Part shown: in pieces, positions 32,015 through 33,536 of the stretch
Layout: each line of letters begins with the position of its first letter
How positions within the stretch are numbered: position 1 is the first letter of the stretch
Origin: JAJTHY01 sp964458795
GTDB taxonomy: Bacteria; Pseudomonadota; Alphaproteobacteria; Rickettsiales; Midichloriaceae
DNA length: 33,536 nt
Assembly: GCA_964458795.1 (NCBI GenBank)
Contig: CAYWJW010000011.1
Coordinates: 1 to 33,536 of the forward strand
Direction: 5' to 3'
Notes under the pieces: model-generated
What the model saw: the letters and a program-made list of their open reading frames with translations, nothing else
What the model was told of the DNA's origin: nothing
Databases searched by the model: none
Program-made: the position numbers and the translations under genes

Positions 32015-33536
32015 TTACCTGCTTTTGCACTCTGCTAGGTCAGTAACTCTATTTTCATCAAGTATATATATCCGACCTCTGTTATATAAAGACTCCGCCT
32101 TCTTACCAGTTGTATGGTCTATGATAAGAAAGGAAGTGCCTTTATCAGCTTCAGATTTTATAAGTGTTCGGAATATATTAATATGCTCGGAATCCACGGC
32201 AGAAAATGGCTCATCCAGTAGAACAAGTTTTGCGCCACTATTGATTGCGCGAAGTAATACGCATGCTTTCCTCTGACCGCCACTTACTATTACGTTTTTC
32301 TCCTCTAGTCTGCTTATCAGATTATTAAAGCCAAGCATAATTAGCTGGTCCTTAATTGTTTCTTTAGTAACATTAGAGTTCTCACCTTTGAGTTTTTCCC
32401 ACAAGCAATTATCTTGAGTTCTGTCTATATCCTGGTCCTGAGTAGTCATGTAGAAGCTGTCATCTGTTGCGCGGGTAAGCGACCCCCCTTCTTTTAATGT
32501 CAGGCCTGTACCCGTTTGGATGGCTTTAAATATTGTAGTTTTGCCCGCACCATTAGCGCCTCTCAATGCGCAGATTTTACCTGGTTTAACTTCTAAAGCA
32601 TCTATATCTATGCATGTAGCTGCATTTTTATCTGGAAGGCTTACGTAAACATTATTAATTGATAGTGCTGCTGCTTCACTTTGTGTGATCAAAGCCCTCT
32701 GTTTGCCTACTGTTTTTGCTACAGCTGTAAGTTTAGAGAAAGCTCCAAACAGCATATCTCTTGAGCTGCCAAAATTTTTAGATTCAAAGTATAAACTGAT
32801 GAAGCTACCCACTTTCCAGCCAAGTCCATTAACTTCAATAATCATTGAATAGAAGTTCTGTGTTTCATGCTTACTTCTGATTACAGCTGCCCCAAAAGTT
32901 GCAAAAACAAAATGTATTCTAGAGTCGTTAATAAGCCCAGTTATAAATGCAAGTTTTGAAGAGGCATTTTCATCTTTTTGATTAGCATCTATTATTGCCT
33001 CATTAGACTGCTTCATACCAGAAGATATGGACTTGCTGGCTTTATTAGAGATTACATTTCTTGCCCTCTCTTCACCCGTGCCTTCTTTTACAAGCATTGA
33101 TAATTGCTCTCTTGCTCTATGCACTTGCGCATGCGTACCTTTAGCCTGTTCTGAAGCATTGTAACTCAAGCGTGAGGCAACCGCTAAGAATGCAAAAATA
33201 GCAATTGGTAACCCAAACTTTGAGTTAAAAGGAGGAGGAAGTAGGGTGCTTAAATCTTGTGATTTCCGATAAATTTGATAAAAGCATGAGGTTATCTCTA
33301 TGGATTTGCACATACCTATAATAATATTCACATACAACTTAGAAAACTCTCCAGGCCTTTTAAGGTGGGTGTCACTAGTTGTTGCTGCTTCTGCATTTAT
33401 ATATCCATCATCGCCATCTGGGAATTGTTTATCGATTAGTTTATAAGAGATTGGCCCTCTAATTGATTGGATAAGCTGAGAAGAAAGCTTGTTACCAGCT
33501 ATAACAAGGCTTGTATCAAACATGTTTAATAGAAAA
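32015..33536 (-). CDS. ABC transporter ATP-binding/permease protein, ABCD/SbmA-like (5' end beyond window)
   Basis: The frame remains open to the right edge, so the ATG at 33523 (502 residues) may not be the true start. The C-terminal ATPase domain is complete: Walker A GANGAGKTT (322-330), Q-loop TTQDQD (about 360), signature VSGGQRKA (413-420), Walker B KLVLLDEPFSAVD (432-444) and H-loop H470. The N-terminal part has the look of the ABC_membrane_2 half-transporter domain (ISYKLIDKQFPDGDDG near 25-40, where the family has a YKL...NPDQR motif). Only a few hydrophobic stretches are visible (about 104-118, 203-215, 224-247). Missing membrane helices probably lie outside the window. The family includes peroxisomal fatty-acyl exporters and BacA-related peptide transporters. 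The substrate here is unknown. Confidence 0.78.
   Translation of the reverse strand, partial: FLLNMFDTSLVIAGNKLSSQLIQSIRGPISYKLIDKQFPDGDDGYINAEAATTSDTHLKRPGEFSKLYVNIIIGMCKSIEITSCFYQIYRKSQDLSTLLPPPFNSKFGLPIAIFAFLAVASRLSYNASEQAKGTHAQVHRAREQLSMLVKEGTGEERARNVISNKASKSISSGMKQSNEAIIDANQKDENASSKLAFITGLINDSRIHFVFATFGAAVIRSKHETQNFYSMIIEVNGLGWKVGSFISLYFESKNFGSSRDMLFGAFSKLTAVAKTVGKQRALITQSEAAALSINNVYVSLPDKNAATCIDIDALEVKPGKICALRGANGAGKTTIFKAIQTGTGLTLKEGGSLTRATDDSFYMTTQDQDIDRTQDNCLWEKLKGENSNVTKETIKDQLIMLGFNNLISRLEEKNVIVSGGQRKACVLLRAINSGAKLVLLDEPFSAVDSEHINIFRTLIKSEADKGTSFLIIDHTTGKKAESLYNRGRIYILDENRVTDLAECKSR

Noticed and set aside
31890..32276. Open frame of 128 codons across tRNA-Cys
   Set aside because: It overlaps an intact tRNA and the opposite strand of the ABC ATPase signature, so it cannot be a real gene.
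1..33536. CRISPR arrays, insertion sequences, prophage or integrase genes
   Set aside because: No regularly spaced repeats, transposase, integrase or phage structural genes were seen; the repeats found are short and dispersed.

Overview
The window looks like a chromosomal segment of an AT-rich, intracellular alphaproteobacterium of the order Rickettsiales. The evidence is an isolated virB8-virB9 type IV secretion pair, an ankyrin-repeat protein, an alphaproteobacterial bc1 complex, CcoG (cbb3 oxidase assembly), a eukaryote-like long IleRS, and a CtrA-type replication-origin region next to hemE. CcoG, FeoAB and NhaA together suggest a less reduced lineage (Midichloriaceae-like or a protist symbiont) rather than Rickettsia itself, but that placement is inference. 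No phage, insertion sequence, CRISPR array or rRNA is visible. Most genes are intact core genes and gaps between them are short.

Layout. 1-2.8 kb: the 3' end of citrate synthase (gltA), then feoA-feoB for ferrous iron uptake behind a possible Fur-type box. 2.8-5.3 kb (minus): petA-petB followed directly by thiamine pyrophosphokinase, with no petC. 5.4-6.6 kb: ankyrin-repeat protein. 6.6-8.0 kb (minus): nhaA and tRNA-Asn. 8.0-8.35 kb: a gene-free, very AT-rich stretch with DnaA-box matches, a perfect CtrA box and a tandem family of GTTAATAACT repeats; I interpret it as the chromosomal replication origin. 8.35-10.9 kb: hemE-dnaB. 10.9-11.75 kb (minus): coiled-coil gene, zapA and a probable 6S RNA. 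11.8-13.2 kb (minus): manC-like mannose-1-phosphate guanylyltransferase with a degenerate second domain. 13.2-13.8 kb: a repeat-rich gene-free stretch with two copies of a dispersed element, hairpins and a terminator. 13.8-14.2 kb: an unrecognised hydrophobic glycine-rich protein. 14.2-16.5 kb (minus): small membrane protein, lnt, XRE regulator. 16.6-18.8 kb: radA-cvpA. 18.8-23.4 kb (minus): ileS-ridA-ftsY. 23.6-28.5 kb (minus): virB8-virB9-dnaE. 28.7-31.1 kb: ccoG-dsbB-coq7, an overlapping redox operon. 31.1-31.7 kb (minus): phosphoribosyltransferase. 31.9 kb to the end: tRNA-Cys and an ABC transporter gene running off the right edge.

How the parts fit: citrate synthase, bc1 subunits, CcoG, Coq7 (ubiquinone) and DsbB (quinone-linked disulfide formation) serve aerobic respiration. 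FeoAB supplies iron for heme (hemE) and Fe-S proteins. dnaB, dnaE, radA, zapA and the origin serve replication and division. VirB8/VirB9 and the ankyrin protein point to host interaction. The main items worth a second look are the putative origin, a ~75-bp dispersed intergenic repeat (four copies), a second palindromic repeat (three clear copies), the isolated virB8-virB9 pair fused to the dnaE transcription unit, the petA-petB-thiN arrangement, and the unrecognised hydrophobic protein behind a structured leader. I did no searches or computations; all coordinates were read by eye.
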